Below are positions 50,862-59,327 of a DNA stretch of 64,000 nucleotides, piece by piece (the stretch's first letter is position 1; each line of letters begins with the position of its first letter). The notes beneath the pieces were generated by a model. The model had not been told where the DNA came from, did no database searches, and saw only the letters and a list, made by a program, of their open reading frames with translations. Source of the DNA: Pirellulimonas nuda (GTDB lineage Bacteria; Planctomycetota; Planctomycetia; Pirellulales; Lacipirellulaceae). The position numbers and the translations under genes are program-made. The stretch lies in contig NZ_CP036291.1 of the NCBI RefSeq assembly GCF_007750855.1, positions 5,802,905-5,866,904 of the forward strand, in the 5' to 3' direction.

Positions 50862-52178
50862 ATGAGAACAATCTCTATGCAATGGACTTTACTTCTTGTC
50901 TTGTTGATCCCTGCCTCGCCGCTGTTCGCGAAGGACAGTCCTAAGATCAATGCGGCGATCGAGACCGAGCTGCCGGCGATCGTCTCGCTCTACCAAAAAC
51001 TCCACGCGGCCCCAGAGCTCTCCTACCAGGAAGAAAACACCGCCGCGACGATGGCGGCCGAGCTCCGTCAGGCGGGGTTCGAGGTTACAACCGACGTCGG
51101 CGGCCACGGCGTGGTTGGCGTGTTGAAGAACGGCGAAGGCCCCACCCTGATGCTCCGTTGTGACACGGACGCGCTCCCGATCGTCGAAGAAACCGGCGTG
51201 CCCTACGCCTCTACGGTCAAGACCGAGGACCGCCGCGGGGCGATCGTCGGCGTGATGCACGCGTGCGGCCACGACATCCACATGGCCAACGCCGTAGGCG
51301 TCGCCCGCTGCCTATCCAAGAACCAAGCCCGGTGGTCCGGAACGCTGGTGGTCATCTGCCAGCCGGCCGAGGAACGCGGCGCCGGCGCCAAAGCGATGCT
51401 CGACGACGGCCTGTTCGTCCGCTTCCCCCGGCCCGACTACGCGGTGGCCCTGCACGTGGCGCCCGACATGGCGGCGGGAACGGTCTCGACGATGCCCGGC
51501 TACCAGCAGGCCAACGTCGACAGCGTCGACATCACCATCAAGGGACGGGGCGGTCACGGCGCTTACCCGGAGACCACCGTCGACCCAATCGTGACCGCGG
51601 CCAAGCTGGTGCTCGACTTGCAGACCATCGTCAGCCGCGAGATCAGGCCGATCGACCCCGCCGTCGTCACGGTCGGGTCGATCCACGGCGGAACCAAGCA
51701 CAACGTGATCGGCGACGACTGCAAGCTGCAACTCACCGTCCGCAGCTACTCGCCCCAGGTGCGCAAACAGCTTCACGACGCCATCCGCCGCAAGGCGGCC
51801 GCCGCCGCGGCCAGCGCCGGCGCGCCCGAGCCGGTCGTCGATATCTCGGAAGGGACCCCCTCGATGTACAACGACCCCGAGCTGACTGAGCGCGTTCTCG
51901 CCGCGATGCGCGGCGCGCTTGGCGAAGACAACGTCTCGATCGCCGAGCCCTCGATGGGGGGCGAAGACTTCAGCCGCTACGGGCTAGCCGGAACGCCTAT
52001 CTGCATGTTCAAGCTCGGCACGCTACCGCAGCAGCGGCTCGACGCCTTCGCCAAGGCGGGCGAAACCCCGCCCTCGCTGCACAGCTCGAAGTACTACCCC
52101 GACCCGGAACCGAGCCTGCGGTGCGGCATCCGCGCCATGACGGCGACGGCGTTGGACCTGCTTGGGAAGGACGAATAG
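50862..52178 (+). CDS. Exported M20D-family amidohydrolase
   Basis: 438 residues with a signal peptide (MQWTLLLVLLIPASPLFA). Metal-binding motifs are CDTDALPIVEETG, MHACGHDIHMA, QPAEERGAGAKAML and the C-terminal GGEDFSRYG. The lid domain begins with DSVDITIKGRGGHGAYPE. This is the amidohydrolase branch that includes hippurate hydrolase and aminoacylases. It should cleave N-acylated amino acids or peptides in the periplasm. Two ATG codons near the start are possible (50862, 50877). A broken gene follows on the same strand. Confidence 0.92.
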   Translation: MRTISMQWTLLLVLLIPASPLFAKDSPKINAAIETELPAIVSLYQKLHAAPELSYQEENTAATMAAELRQAGFEVTTDVGGHGVVGVLKNGEGPTLMLRCDTDALPIVEETGVPYASTVKTEDRRGAIVGVMHACGHDIHMANAVGVARCLSKNQARWSGTLVVICQPAEERGAGAKAMLDDGLFVRFPRPDYAVALHVAPDMAAGTVSTMPGYQQANVDSVDITIKGRGGHGAYPETTVDPIVTAAKLVLDLQTIVSREIRPIDPAVVTVGSIHGGTKHNVIGDDCKLQLTVRSYSPQVRKQLHDAIRRKAAAAAASAGAPEPVVDISEGTPSMYNDPELTERVLAAMRGALGEDNVSIAEPSMGGEDFSRYGLAGTPICMFKLGTLPQQRLDAFAKAGETPPSLHSSKYYPDPEPSLRCGIRAMTATALDLLGKDE

Positions 52179-52268
52179 GACGCTGAGTAACGCGGATGAA
52201 ACGGATTCACTCGGATCGGCGTCACCGCGACTAAACTAGCCATCAACGACCGGATTGGTCGGAAACCC

Positions 52269-52710
52269 GTGAAGATTTCAATCGACGACATGACTCGCTA
52301 TCTAGCGCACCTCGGCGTTGGAAGCTCAACCGTGCGGAATCAAGGCGGATCTGGGGTAGTCGCCAGCAGCCGAGAGCTTCTGGCAAACGTTGATCTGAAG
52401 CGATTTGGAACGGAGGACCGGAACAGATTCGCGATTGCGCTAGACTACGAAACCAATCGCATTCAGCATGGACTCCCAACAGCTGCCCCGGGCTGAGCCG
52501 TTCTACGAGATTCCTCTCGACAACATCGTATGCGGACACCTAAAGCGGCTATCGAAAAATCAAAGGCCGTTCCCGTGGTCAACGATCAAAGCACTGACTC
52601 CGGAAAACAGCGCCATCTTGCAGGGGTACGCCTCATCTATCGCTGAGAAAAGAGGAACGTTTCCTGTCCACCTTGATGCGGTTTTCTGGATTGACCGTTC
52701 ACCCGCGTAA
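52269..52710 (+). pseudogene. Broken hypothetical gene with deletion and frameshift
   Basis: Two short frames in different registers read as the two ends of one protein. Frame one (52269-52496, 75 residues) has LGVGSSTVRNQGGSGVVASS and FAIALDYETNRIQHGLP. Frame two (from about 52468 to 52710) has AEPFYEIPLDNIV, FPWSTIKALTPENSAILQGY and FPVHLDAVFW. I recall a hypothetical family with these blocks in this order, separated by a segment with an FLRDALY-type motif that is absent here. A deletion of about 35 codons plus a frame change at about 52485 would explain it. The bases are clearly lower in GC than the neighbours, suggesting acquisition. An alternative is a pair of small real genes. Confidence 0.55.
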
Positions 52711-52744
52711 ATCCCCGTCATCCGCGACGATCCGCGTCCCATTC

Positions 52745-54010
52745 TTAACCCGCGCGGAGCTTCGGATCGAACGCGTCCCGTAGCCCGTCTCCCAAGAAGT
52801 TGAGCGCCAGCAGCGTGGCGCCCATCGCCAAGCTGGGGAAAACGATCAGCCACCAGTAGGTCTTAACGGGCGAGATGACCTCAATCCCTTCGTTCGCTAG
52901 CAGCCCCCACGAAACGTCGGGGGGCTCTACACCCAGGCCGAGGAACGAGAGGAAGGTCTCGAACAGGATCACCTGCGGGATGGTGAGCGTCAGGTAGACG
53001 ATCACCACACTCAGCAGGTTAGGCACGACGTGCCTGAGGATAATGATCGGCCGTCGCGCCCCCAACGCGCGGGCCGCCTCGACGTACAGCTCGTTCTTGA
53101 TCGACAGCACCTGACCACGGACCACGCGGCTCATGGTGAGCCAGTAGATAGCCCCCACGACGAAGTAGAAGATCGTGATCCTATCGATGCCGTGCTCGTC
53201 GAGCCACTGCTTCATCTCTTCGCCGCTGAGCAGCGTGATGATGAAGATCACGATAAAGATAAACGGCAGCGAGTAGAGCACGTCGACGATCCGCATCATC
53301 AGGTTGTCGACCCACCCCCCGGTGAAGCCCGCCACCGCGCCCCAGGATACGCCGATCACAAGCGACACCAGCGTCGCCACGAACCCCACGATCAGCGACA
53401 CCCTCGATCCCCAGAAAATACGAGAGAGCAGGTCGCGGCCCAGCTTGTCGCGGCCGCAGACGGGTCCGATGGTCTGCTGCCCGAAGACGGCGTAACGCAT
53501 CCGCACCATCAAACGGGCCAGCGGGTCGAGCTTGGGAAACCCGAGGTCAGAATACGGGCGTTGGATACGGTCCTCGGCGGCGTTGCTCGCCTGCTGGTAG
53601 GCGCGCATCAACGCAGCGGCCTCTTCCTCAGACGCGGCCGAACCCTTGAGCTCGCGGTACGCCGCTCGCTTCTCGACCTCTCTCGCCCGAGCCTTCGCGG
53701 CAAGCTCGTACGACTGGGCCATCGCGTCCGGCTTGTAGTTGAACGTCGGACGCCAGGCGTCCTCGAGCGTGGGCTCTGCGAATTTCAGGTCCGTGTTGAG
53801 TCGGTCTGGGGGGGTGAGCGGCAGCAGGGGCGTCAAGAACGCAAGCAGCACTACCGATACGAGCACCGCGACCGAGGCCATCGCGGCCCGATTCTTGCGG
53901 AGCTTTCTCAGCGCGTCGGTCGTGAGCGATACGCCCGCTGCCTGCTGCAGCGGCGGGCCCACAGCCTGCGTCGCCGGTGTGCTGATTTCCTGAGGGGATC
54001 GTTCGGGCAT
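52745..54010 (-). CDS. Peptide-type ABC transporter permease (OppC-like)
   Basis: 421 residues against the usual 300. The first membrane helix (MASVAVLVSVVLLAFLTPLLP) is followed by an extra external segment of about 110 residues rich in Glu, Ala and Arg (AYRELKGSAASEEEAAALMR). Then come the normal core VCGRDKLGRDLLSRI, several helices and the EAA loop (VEAARALGARRPIIILRHV). It ends ALNFLGDGLRDAFDPKL, as OppC does. It forms the channel with OppB and needs OppD/OppF ATPases, which are not in this window. Last gene of the A-B-C row, 9 bases after OppB. Confidence 0.88.
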   Translation of the reverse strand: MPERSPQEISTPATQAVGPPLQQAAGVSLTTDALRKLRKNRAAMASVAVLVSVVLLAFLTPLLPLTPPDRLNTDLKFAEPTLEDAWRPTFNYKPDAMAQSYELAAKARAREVEKRAAYRELKGSAASEEEAAALMRAYQQASNAAEDRIQRPYSDLGFPKLDPLARLMVRMRYAVFGQQTIGPVCGRDKLGRDLLSRIFWGSRVSLIVGFVATLVSLVIGVSWGAVAGFTGGWVDNLMMRIVDVLYSLPFIFIVIFIITLLSGEEMKQWLDEHGIDRITIFYFVVGAIYWLTMSRVVRGQVLSIKNELYVEAARALGARRPIIILRHVVPNLLSVVIVYLTLTIPQVILFETFLSFLGLGVEPPDVSWGLLANEGIEVISPVKTYWWLIVFPSLAMGATLLALNFLGDGLRDAFDPKLRAG

Positions 54011-54019
54011 GGCGACGCG

Positions 54020-54943
54020 CTAGCTGAGCTCCACCCGTGGATCGAGCAACCGGTAGGCGATATCCACCAGCAGGTTCGCGGAATACAAGATGAACGTGTA
54101 AAGCAGCACCAGCCCCATCGCAACGGTCAGGTCGCGGTCGAGCGCGGACTGCACAAAGTGCCAGCCAAGCCCGGGGACCGCGAAGATCTTCTCGATCACC
54201 GGCGACCCCGTGAGCACGCCTGCGACCGCGGGGCCGAGGAACGACACCACCGGCAAGAGCGCCGTGGGCAACGCGTGGCGGAGCACCACGGCGGGCTCGG
54301 ACAGCCCCTTGGCCCGCGCGGTGCGGATGCAATCCTGCGAGAGCGCGTCAAGCATGCCGGTGCGGGCGATCCGCGCCACGTAAGCGGCGTACGGGGCGCC
54401 CAAGCAAACGGCCGGCAACACCAACTGCCGCAACGATCCCCACCCCGCGGCCGGCAGCAGCGGGATGGTGAACACAAACAGCAAGATCGCGAAACCGGCG
54501 ATCACGAAGTTGGGAAGCGCGATGCCGATGGTCGCCAGGGTCATCACCCCCACGTCGATCGGCCCGCCCCGCGCCACCGCCGAGATGATCCCCGCGGTCA
54601 GCCCCACGGAGAAAGCAAACAGCAGCGCCAGCGTGCCCAGCGCCGCCGATACCGGCAGCCCCTGACGGATCAGCGTGCTGATCAAGAAATCCTTCTTCAT
54701 CGACACGCCAAAGTCGCCCCGCAGGTAGCCCGTCGCCTGCAGCCACGCCTGCTCTGGCAGCGGCTTGTCGAGGTTGTACTTGCGTTTGAAGTTCGCTTCG
54801 ACCGCGGCCGGCAACTTGCGTTCGCTCTGGAAGGCGCCGCCCGGGACAAAGTGCATCAGCAAGAACGACAGCACAAACACCGTGACAAGCACCAGCGCCA
54901 TCCAAACTAGCCGTTGTGCGATGAATCCGATCACTTGACGCAA
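54020..54943 (-). CDS. Peptide-type ABC transporter permease (OppB-like)
   Basis: 307 residues, normal length. The N-terminal helix (LVWMALVLVTVFVLSFLLMHF) starts the usual six, and a periplasmic loop contains NLDKPLPEQAW. The EAA loop is CIRTARAKGLSEPAVVLRHALPTA read in two parts, before the GSPVIEKIFAVPGLGWHFVQ segment that is typical of OppB/DppB. The start overlaps the OppA stop by 13 bases, so the row is translated together. Confidence 0.92.
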   Translation of the reverse strand: MRQVIGFIAQRLVWMALVLVTVFVLSFLLMHFVPGGAFQSERKLPAAVEANFKRKYNLDKPLPEQAWLQATGYLRGDFGVSMKKDFLISTLIRQGLPVSAALGTLALLFAFSVGLTAGIISAVARGGPIDVGVMTLATIGIALPNFVIAGFAILLFVFTIPLLPAAGWGSLRQLVLPAVCLGAPYAAYVARIARTGMLDALSQDCIRTARAKGLSEPAVVLRHALPTALLPVVSFLGPAVAGVLTGSPVIEKIFAVPGLGWHFVQSALDRDLTVAMGLVLLYTFILYSANLLVDIAYRLLDPRVELS

Positions 54944-56826
54944 CCCCGCATGTACTCGTTCGGGCCCTGGGCCTCTCGGTCGATCCAGATGTCTTGCAGC
55001 GGGTGGCTATCCTGCAGGTTATTGTAGAAGCCGCGGACGTACGGCCGCACAAGGTTCCGTGAGTTGTAGTAGTAGATCGGCAAGATCGGCGCCTGATCCA
55101 TCAGGATGCGTTCTGCTTCCGCCAGCAACCCAAAACGCTTTTCGGCGTCGGTCTCTTGGCCCGCTTCGAGGATCAGCCGATCGTATTCGGCGTTGGAGAA
55201 CCCGGTTTCGTTGTTGCCGCCGCCGGTGACCCACATATCCAGGAACGTATTGGGGTCGAGATAGTCGCCGATCCACGCCCGACGGCAGATGTCGAACTGC
55301 AACTGGTGGGTGCTATTGAGGTAGGTGCCCCACTCTTCGTTGCGCGTGCGGACCTCGATGCCGAGCGCGGTTTGCCATTGCTTACGAACCAGCTCCGCAA
55401 TGGTGCGGTGCGACTCTTCGGTGTTGTAGAGGATCTCAATCCGAGGGAAGCCAGCCCCGCCCGGAAAGCCCGCCTCTGCCAGCAGCCGGCGGGCCTCCTC
55501 GACGTCGTGCGGCGGGCACTGCGGCGGGTCGTAGCCGGGCAGCCCGGGGGGCGTGATGCTGCGGGCCGGGCGTTCGCCGGCGCAGGCCGTCTCTACGATT
55601 TGCTGTCGGTTCAGCGCAAGCATTAGGGCACGCCGCACCCGAACATCGTCGAACGGCTTGCGGGTCAGATTGATCGAGTAGAAGTACGTGCCCAGCTGCG
55701 TCGCGAGACAGAGGTCGTCCCGCGGCGGCTCCTGCTTGAGCAGCTCTCTCGTGATCAAAGGCGGCGCCTTGGTGAGCCAGTCCAGCTGGCCGGTTTCGTA
55801 CATATTAAATGCGGTCGTGAGGGAGTCGACGCAGAGAGCGTCGATCACTTCGAGCCGCACGGCATCTTTGTTCCAGTAAGTGTCGCTCTTGCGCAATCGG
55901 ATGCGGTCGCGGATGCGGCGGAACTCGACGTTGTAGGCGCCGTTGCCGACGATGTTCTCTGGGTAGGTCCAGGTGGGCCAACCATAGGTCTCTACGCACG
56001 TCTTGTTAACCGGGGCCATGGGGTAGAATCCCATCAGCTCTGGCCAATAGGGCGTAGGTTCGTTTAGCTCCGTGACAAGCGTGTGATCGTCCTCGACCCG
56101 CACGCCTACCTCGGCAAAATCGAGCAGCACCTGCCTGCAAAGTTCGTACGCGTCGCGGGGCATGGAGCTCCCCTCTTGCCGAAATCGCCGTTCGGCGCCG
56201 TCGATCTCGATAACCAACCCGTGACGCTTGCCGAAGTCCTCTTCGGACAGCTCTTGGCCCTCGTACTCCGGGTCGCGCTCGATCCCGGTCAGCACCCCGT
56301 GAAGCACGACGCCTCGCGCGTGCGGCAGGGCGCCCTTGGGGGGCTCGGGCAGCACTACCTCCACACGGTCGCCCACCTTGAGCGCCGCGGCGCCTTGGTT
56401 GTACCGCTCGGCGCCCTTCACGTACCACATTGCCTGGGCGTATTTCGCCGCAGTCATCGGGTCGAGGAACCGCTGGAAGGAGTACGCGAAATCGTGGGCC
56501 GTAACAGGTTCGCCGTTCGACCAACGGGCGTCCTTGCGTAGCTTCCAGGTGTAGGTGCGGCCGTCTTCGGAGATATCCCAAGACTCGGCGACCCCAGGGG
56601 TGGCCGATTGATCTTTGGCGCTCCGGTTGCAGAGGCACTCGTACACCGACCAGATGATCCGCCCCTCGGGCTGCCCCGAGGTCACCGCCGGATCGAGCGA
56701 TTGGACTTCGGTCTCGTTCCCGAAAACGAAGTCGGCCGGCGGCAAACGGGCCTGGCGGACGGCCGCTCCGGCGGCCAATAGCAGTACAATCACGATCAGC
56801 AGCGGCGCCAGAACGCGAAACGACAT
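54931..56826 (-). CDS. Membrane-anchored oligopeptide-binding protein (SBP family 5)
   Basis: 631 residues. An uncleaved-looking N-terminal helix (LAPLLIVIVLLLAAGAAV) replaces the lipobox. The binding-protein core shows NETEVQSLDPAVTSGQPEGR, AESWDISEDGRTYTWKLRK and WSNGEPVTAHDFAYSFQRFL. About 90 residues (146-236) are inserted before GVRVEDDHTLVTELNEPTPYW; they look beta-rich (KVGDRVEVVLPEPPKG). The rest follows OppA to a C-terminal region with SRNLVRPYVRGF. It would hand peptides to OppB/OppC. First gene of the row; the stop overlaps oppB. Confidence 0.9.
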   Translation of the reverse strand: MSFRVLAPLLIVIVLLLAAGAAVRQARLPPADFVFGNETEVQSLDPAVTSGQPEGRIIWSVYECLCNRSAKDQSATPGVAESWDISEDGRTYTWKLRKDARWSNGEPVTAHDFAYSFQRFLDPMTAAKYAQAMWYVKGAERYNQGAAALKVGDRVEVVLPEPPKGALPHARGVVLHGVLTGIERDPEYEGQELSEEDFGKRHGLVIEIDGAERRFRQEGSSMPRDAYELCRQVLLDFAEVGVRVEDDHTLVTELNEPTPYWPELMGFYPMAPVNKTCVETYGWPTWTYPENIVGNGAYNVEFRRIRDRIRLRKSDTYWNKDAVRLEVIDALCVDSLTTAFNMYETGQLDWLTKAPPLITRELLKQEPPRDDLCLATQLGTYFYSINLTRKPFDDVRVRRALMLALNRQQIVETACAGERPARSITPPGLPGYDPPQCPPHDVEEARRLLAEAGFPGGAGFPRIEILYNTEESHRTIAELVRKQWQTALGIEVRTRNEEWGTYLNSTHQLQFDICRRAWIGDYLDPNTFLDMWVTGGGNNETGFSNAEYDRLILEAGQETDAEKRFGLLAEAERILMDQAPILPIYYYNSRNLVRPYVRGFYNNLQDSHPLQDIWIDREAQGPNEYMRGCVK

Positions 56827-56932
56827 CGTAGGCCCGTAGCGGTGCGGTGGTTTCTCGGATCGCCTAGGTTTAGCTTAGCGGTCCCTGAAGGAAACCGCCA
56901 ACCGGCGCCCCATCGACAGACCCGGGTTCGCT

Positions 56933-57430
56933 ATGCCGTTCGAGCACCTACGACACCAGCCCTTCCGAACGCTGCAGTCCCCGCGGGAGCTGGTGCTGGC
57001 CTGTGCGCCGCTGCGTTCCGGGGTCAATCTATCGCGAATCGCCCGCGCCGCCGGGTGTTGTGGAGTAACGAAGATCGTCGCGGCGGGGCGGGCGAAGCTG
57101 GACCCCGAAATCGCCCGCGACGCGGCTAACACCATCGAGTTGCGGGTTTGCCGCACGTTGCCCCCGGCGCTCAAGCAGCTCAAGAGCGAAGGCTTCCGCC
57201 TGGTAGGGCTGGAGCAAACGACCGACAGCACCGACCTGCACCACTACCGCTTCGAACGCCGGACCGCGCTCGTGATCGGCAACGAGCGAAACGGGCTCGA
57301 GCCCGAGGCCCTGGAGCTGCTGGACGACGTGGTCGAGATCCCCGTCTGGGGCCTCCCCTACAGCTACAACGTCGCGACAGCGACTTCGATGGCGCTGTAC
57401 GAGTACTGCAAACAGTTCCCAGATGGGTAG
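56933..57430 (+). CDS. SpoU-type RNA 2'-O-methyltransferase
   Basis: 165 residues, a single SpoU (TrmH) domain without an N-terminal RNA-binding extension. Motif 1 is NLSRIARAAGCCGVTKIV, motif 2 is LVIGNERNGLEPEALELLDD and motif 3 is PVWGLPYSYNVATATSMAL, though the family usually has N(V)S here. The trefoil-knot fold uses S-adenosylmethionine to methylate a ribose of tRNA or rRNA; the exact site cannot be read. Divergent from oppA, convergent with MtaB across an inverted repeat pair. Confidence 0.9.
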   Translation: MPFEHLRHQPFRTLQSPRELVLACAPLRSGVNLSRIARAAGCCGVTKIVAAGRAKLDPEIARDAANTIELRVCRTLPPALKQLKSEGFRLVGLEQTTDSTDLHHYRFERRTALVIGNERNGLEPEALELLDDVVEIPVWGLPYSYNVATATSMALYEYCKQFPDG

Positions 57431-57453
57431 AACCACCCTCCGAACAATGCGAA

Positions 57454-57536
57454 TAGCCGACGGGCTCCGCCCCGTCGGTGTGGCTCGAAGAGCAACGTTG
57501 CCTCGGCTACTCCGACGGGGCGGAGCCCGTCGGCTA
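57454..57536. repeat. Inverted pair of hairpin repeats between convergent genes
   Basis: A copy of the 19602 repeat (57454-57479) and an inverted copy (57512-57536) face each other across 32 bases. The pair can fold into one long hairpin between the convergent SpoU and MtaB genes. The last three bases of the second copy, read on the minus strand, are the TAG stop of the MtaB gene. Confidence 0.85.
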
Positions 57537-58817
57537 GATAGCCTGGGGGATCGGCCTGTCACAGCTTGACTGAACAATCCCGTCCCGCGATCCCCCCGCC
57601 GTCACGTCGAGAAACTTTCCAATCCGCGAGGCGTCGACTTCCGACCTTACAGGCGCGTAGCGACAGGAAGTCCCTACCACTCCCCCTTCGACCTGCGTCT
57701 CTAGCAGCACCCTCAGCGGCATGCCGCGGAGCTTGTCGAAATACGCATCGCGTAGCTCTCGCTCGACCTCGCTCAGCGCGTGCACCCGCGCCTGCTTCTC
57801 TTGCTTGGAGAGCTGCCCCGGCATGTCGGCCGCGGGGGTGCCCCGACGGGCGCTGAACGGAAAAACGTGGATCTTTGAGAACCCCACTTCCCGACAAACG
57901 TCGATCGTTTCCTGAAACTCTGCTTCGGTCTCGCCCGGGAATCCAACGATCACGTCCGTGGTGATCGCGGGGCGGTCGAGCCGGCTCTCGAGCAGCCCGC
58001 ATCGATCGACAAACCGCTGGGGGCCCCACCGGCGCCGCATCCGCCTCAGAACGCCGTCGCTGCCGCTCTGCATCGAGATGTGCAGGTGGGGCGCCACGCG
58101 GGCCGGGAAGCGCTCCATCACGTCGATCAGCTCGCGTGTGACCTCGGTCGCTTCGATGCTGCTCAGGCGCACGCGGAAGTCGCCCGGGAGCTCCGCCAAG
58201 CGCTGCACTAGGTGCGAGAGCCGGGTCCACTCGCCCTTGGGCCGCGAGCGGTTGAGCTCGACCCCGTAGTGGCCGAGGTGGATGCCGGTCAGCACCACCT
58301 CCCGATAGCCGTGATCAACAAGCCGGGCCGCCTCCGCCACGATCTCTTCGAGCGGGCGACTGGCGAGCTGGGGACGGACGTGGGGGATGATGCAGAAGCT
58401 GCAGCGCAATAGGCAGCCGTCTTGGACCTTGATGTAGGCCCGATGCCGCCCGCCAAAGCCGCTGATCCCCGTGGGCGTGTCGGTCACGCCAAACCGGCCG
58501 AGCAGGTCGGGGAGCTCACGCTTGTCGGTCACTACCTCAGTAACGCCCGGCAGCCTGGCTACCTCGTCCGGCGCCCGGGTAGCGTAGCAGCCCATCACCA
58601 CGATCTTGGCCCCGGGGTTCTCGCGGGCCATCCGGCGGATCACCTGCCGGCTCTTGGAATCCCCCTCCGCCGTGACGGTGCAGGTGTTCACCACACACAG
58701 GTCGGCCGCCTCGCCCGCCTCGGCGTCGGCGTAGCCGATCGACGCCAGCCCTTCGCGTACGTACTGCGTCTCGTACTGGTTGACCTTGCAACCAAGCGTG
58801 TGCGTCTTGAGCTTCAT
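57534..58817 (-). CDS. mtaB: tRNA ms2t6A37 methylthiotransferase
   Basis: 427 residues. The N-terminal cluster Cys residues are Cys10 (GCKVNQYE), Cys46 (VNTCTVT) and Cys77 (VMGCYAT). The radical-SAM CxxxCxxC is CLLRCSFC (135-142). SSIEATEV and LHISMQSGSD follow in the usual order, then a C-terminal TRAM-like domain. It adds a methylthio group to t6A at position 37 of tRNA, downstream of TsaD (17.5 kb). The last residues (after SRDGIVQSS) are close to the hairpin repeat that supplies the stop. It precedes nothing coupled; ClpS lies 22 bases upstream. Confidence 0.94.
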   Translation of the reverse strand: MKLKTHTLGCKVNQYETQYVREGLASIGYADAEAGEAADLCVVNTCTVTAEGDSKSRQVIRRMARENPGAKIVVMGCYATRAPDEVARLPGVTEVVTDKRELPDLLGRFGVTDTPTGISGFGGRHRAYIKVQDGCLLRCSFCIIPHVRPQLASRPLEEIVAEAARLVDHGYREVVLTGIHLGHYGVELNRSRPKGEWTRLSHLVQRLAELPGDFRVRLSSIEATEVTRELIDVMERFPARVAPHLHISMQSGSDGVLRRMRRRWGPQRFVDRCGLLESRLDRPAITTDVIVGFPGETEAEFQETIDVCREVGFSKIHVFPFSARRGTPAADMPGQLSKQEKQARVHALSEVERELRDAYFDKLRGMPLRVLLETQVEGGVVGTSCRYAPVRSEVDASRIGKFLDVTAGGSRDGIVQSSCDRPIPQAI

Positions 58818-58839
58818 GGCGGAGGGGCGGTGCGGGGCT

Positions 58840-59208
58840 TTAGCCGGCCGGCTCGATGCTGGCCCACATCGGGCCCTTGCTGCTGGCCATCGCCTTATCG
58901 GGGCCGTAGGCGTGGATCTGGTCCCGTTTCAGCTCGGCGTGCTCGAGTGTGGTGGTCAGCACAATCACCCGGCCCTGCTTGTCGACTTCCTCGGCCATCT
59001 GATGACTTTTGTGCTCGTCGTAGCCGAAAAGCTCCAGCAGCATCGTTTCCACATAGTAGTACGTGTGGTCGTCGCTATCCCACAAAATCACGTGATAACG
59101 CGGCACTTCCCGCTGTTTCTTCTCCCGCTTCGGCTTCGGGGCGACGACGACGCCGGCCCCTTGATCGGGCCCCTCAGCGGATTCGATAGGGGAGGCGGGG
59201 TCATCCAT
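58840..59208 (-). CDS. clpS: Divergent ClpS-like Clp protease adaptor
   Basis: 122 residues from the ATG at 59208. An N-terminal Lys/Glu-rich tail (PKPKREKKQREVPRY) precedes the ClpS core: YHVILWDSDDHTYYYVETML, then LFGYDEHKSHQMAEEVDKQG and TTLEHAELKRDQI. ClpS presents N-degron proteins to ClpAP. Compared with the standard LLHNDDYTP and VHxxG segments, the Asn of the N-terminal pocket reads Ser, and the key His reads Asp. So the adaptor could bind a different N-terminus or none. A start 50 codons upstream would overlap the divergent M20 gene and is less likely. Confidence 0.8.
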   Translation of the reverse strand: MDDPASPIESAEGPDQGAGVVVAPKPKREKKQREVPRYHVILWDSDDHTYYYVETMLLELFGYDEHKSHQMAEEVDKQGRVIVLTTTLEHAELKRDQIHAYGPDKAMASSKGPMWASIEPAG

Positions 59209-59327
59209 GGTCAGCTCGGTGCCGGCGGGAAGGGGAGACGCTGTCGCGATGAAGCCATGGCAGCAGTTCGCGCCGCCCATTATATTGGGCGATCCGAAGT
59301 GCGGCCATGGGTTGATCTTACGACAGG

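Noticed and set aside
52269-52710. Toxin-antitoxin pair from two small overlapping genes
   Set aside because: Neither product has a recognisable toxin or DNA-binding pattern. The two read better as the ends of a single broken protein.
53030-54910. A 626-codon plus-strand frame opposite oppB and oppC
   Set aside because: It is Arg/His/Gln-rich with no hydrophobic structure, and the minus strand has full permease signatures.
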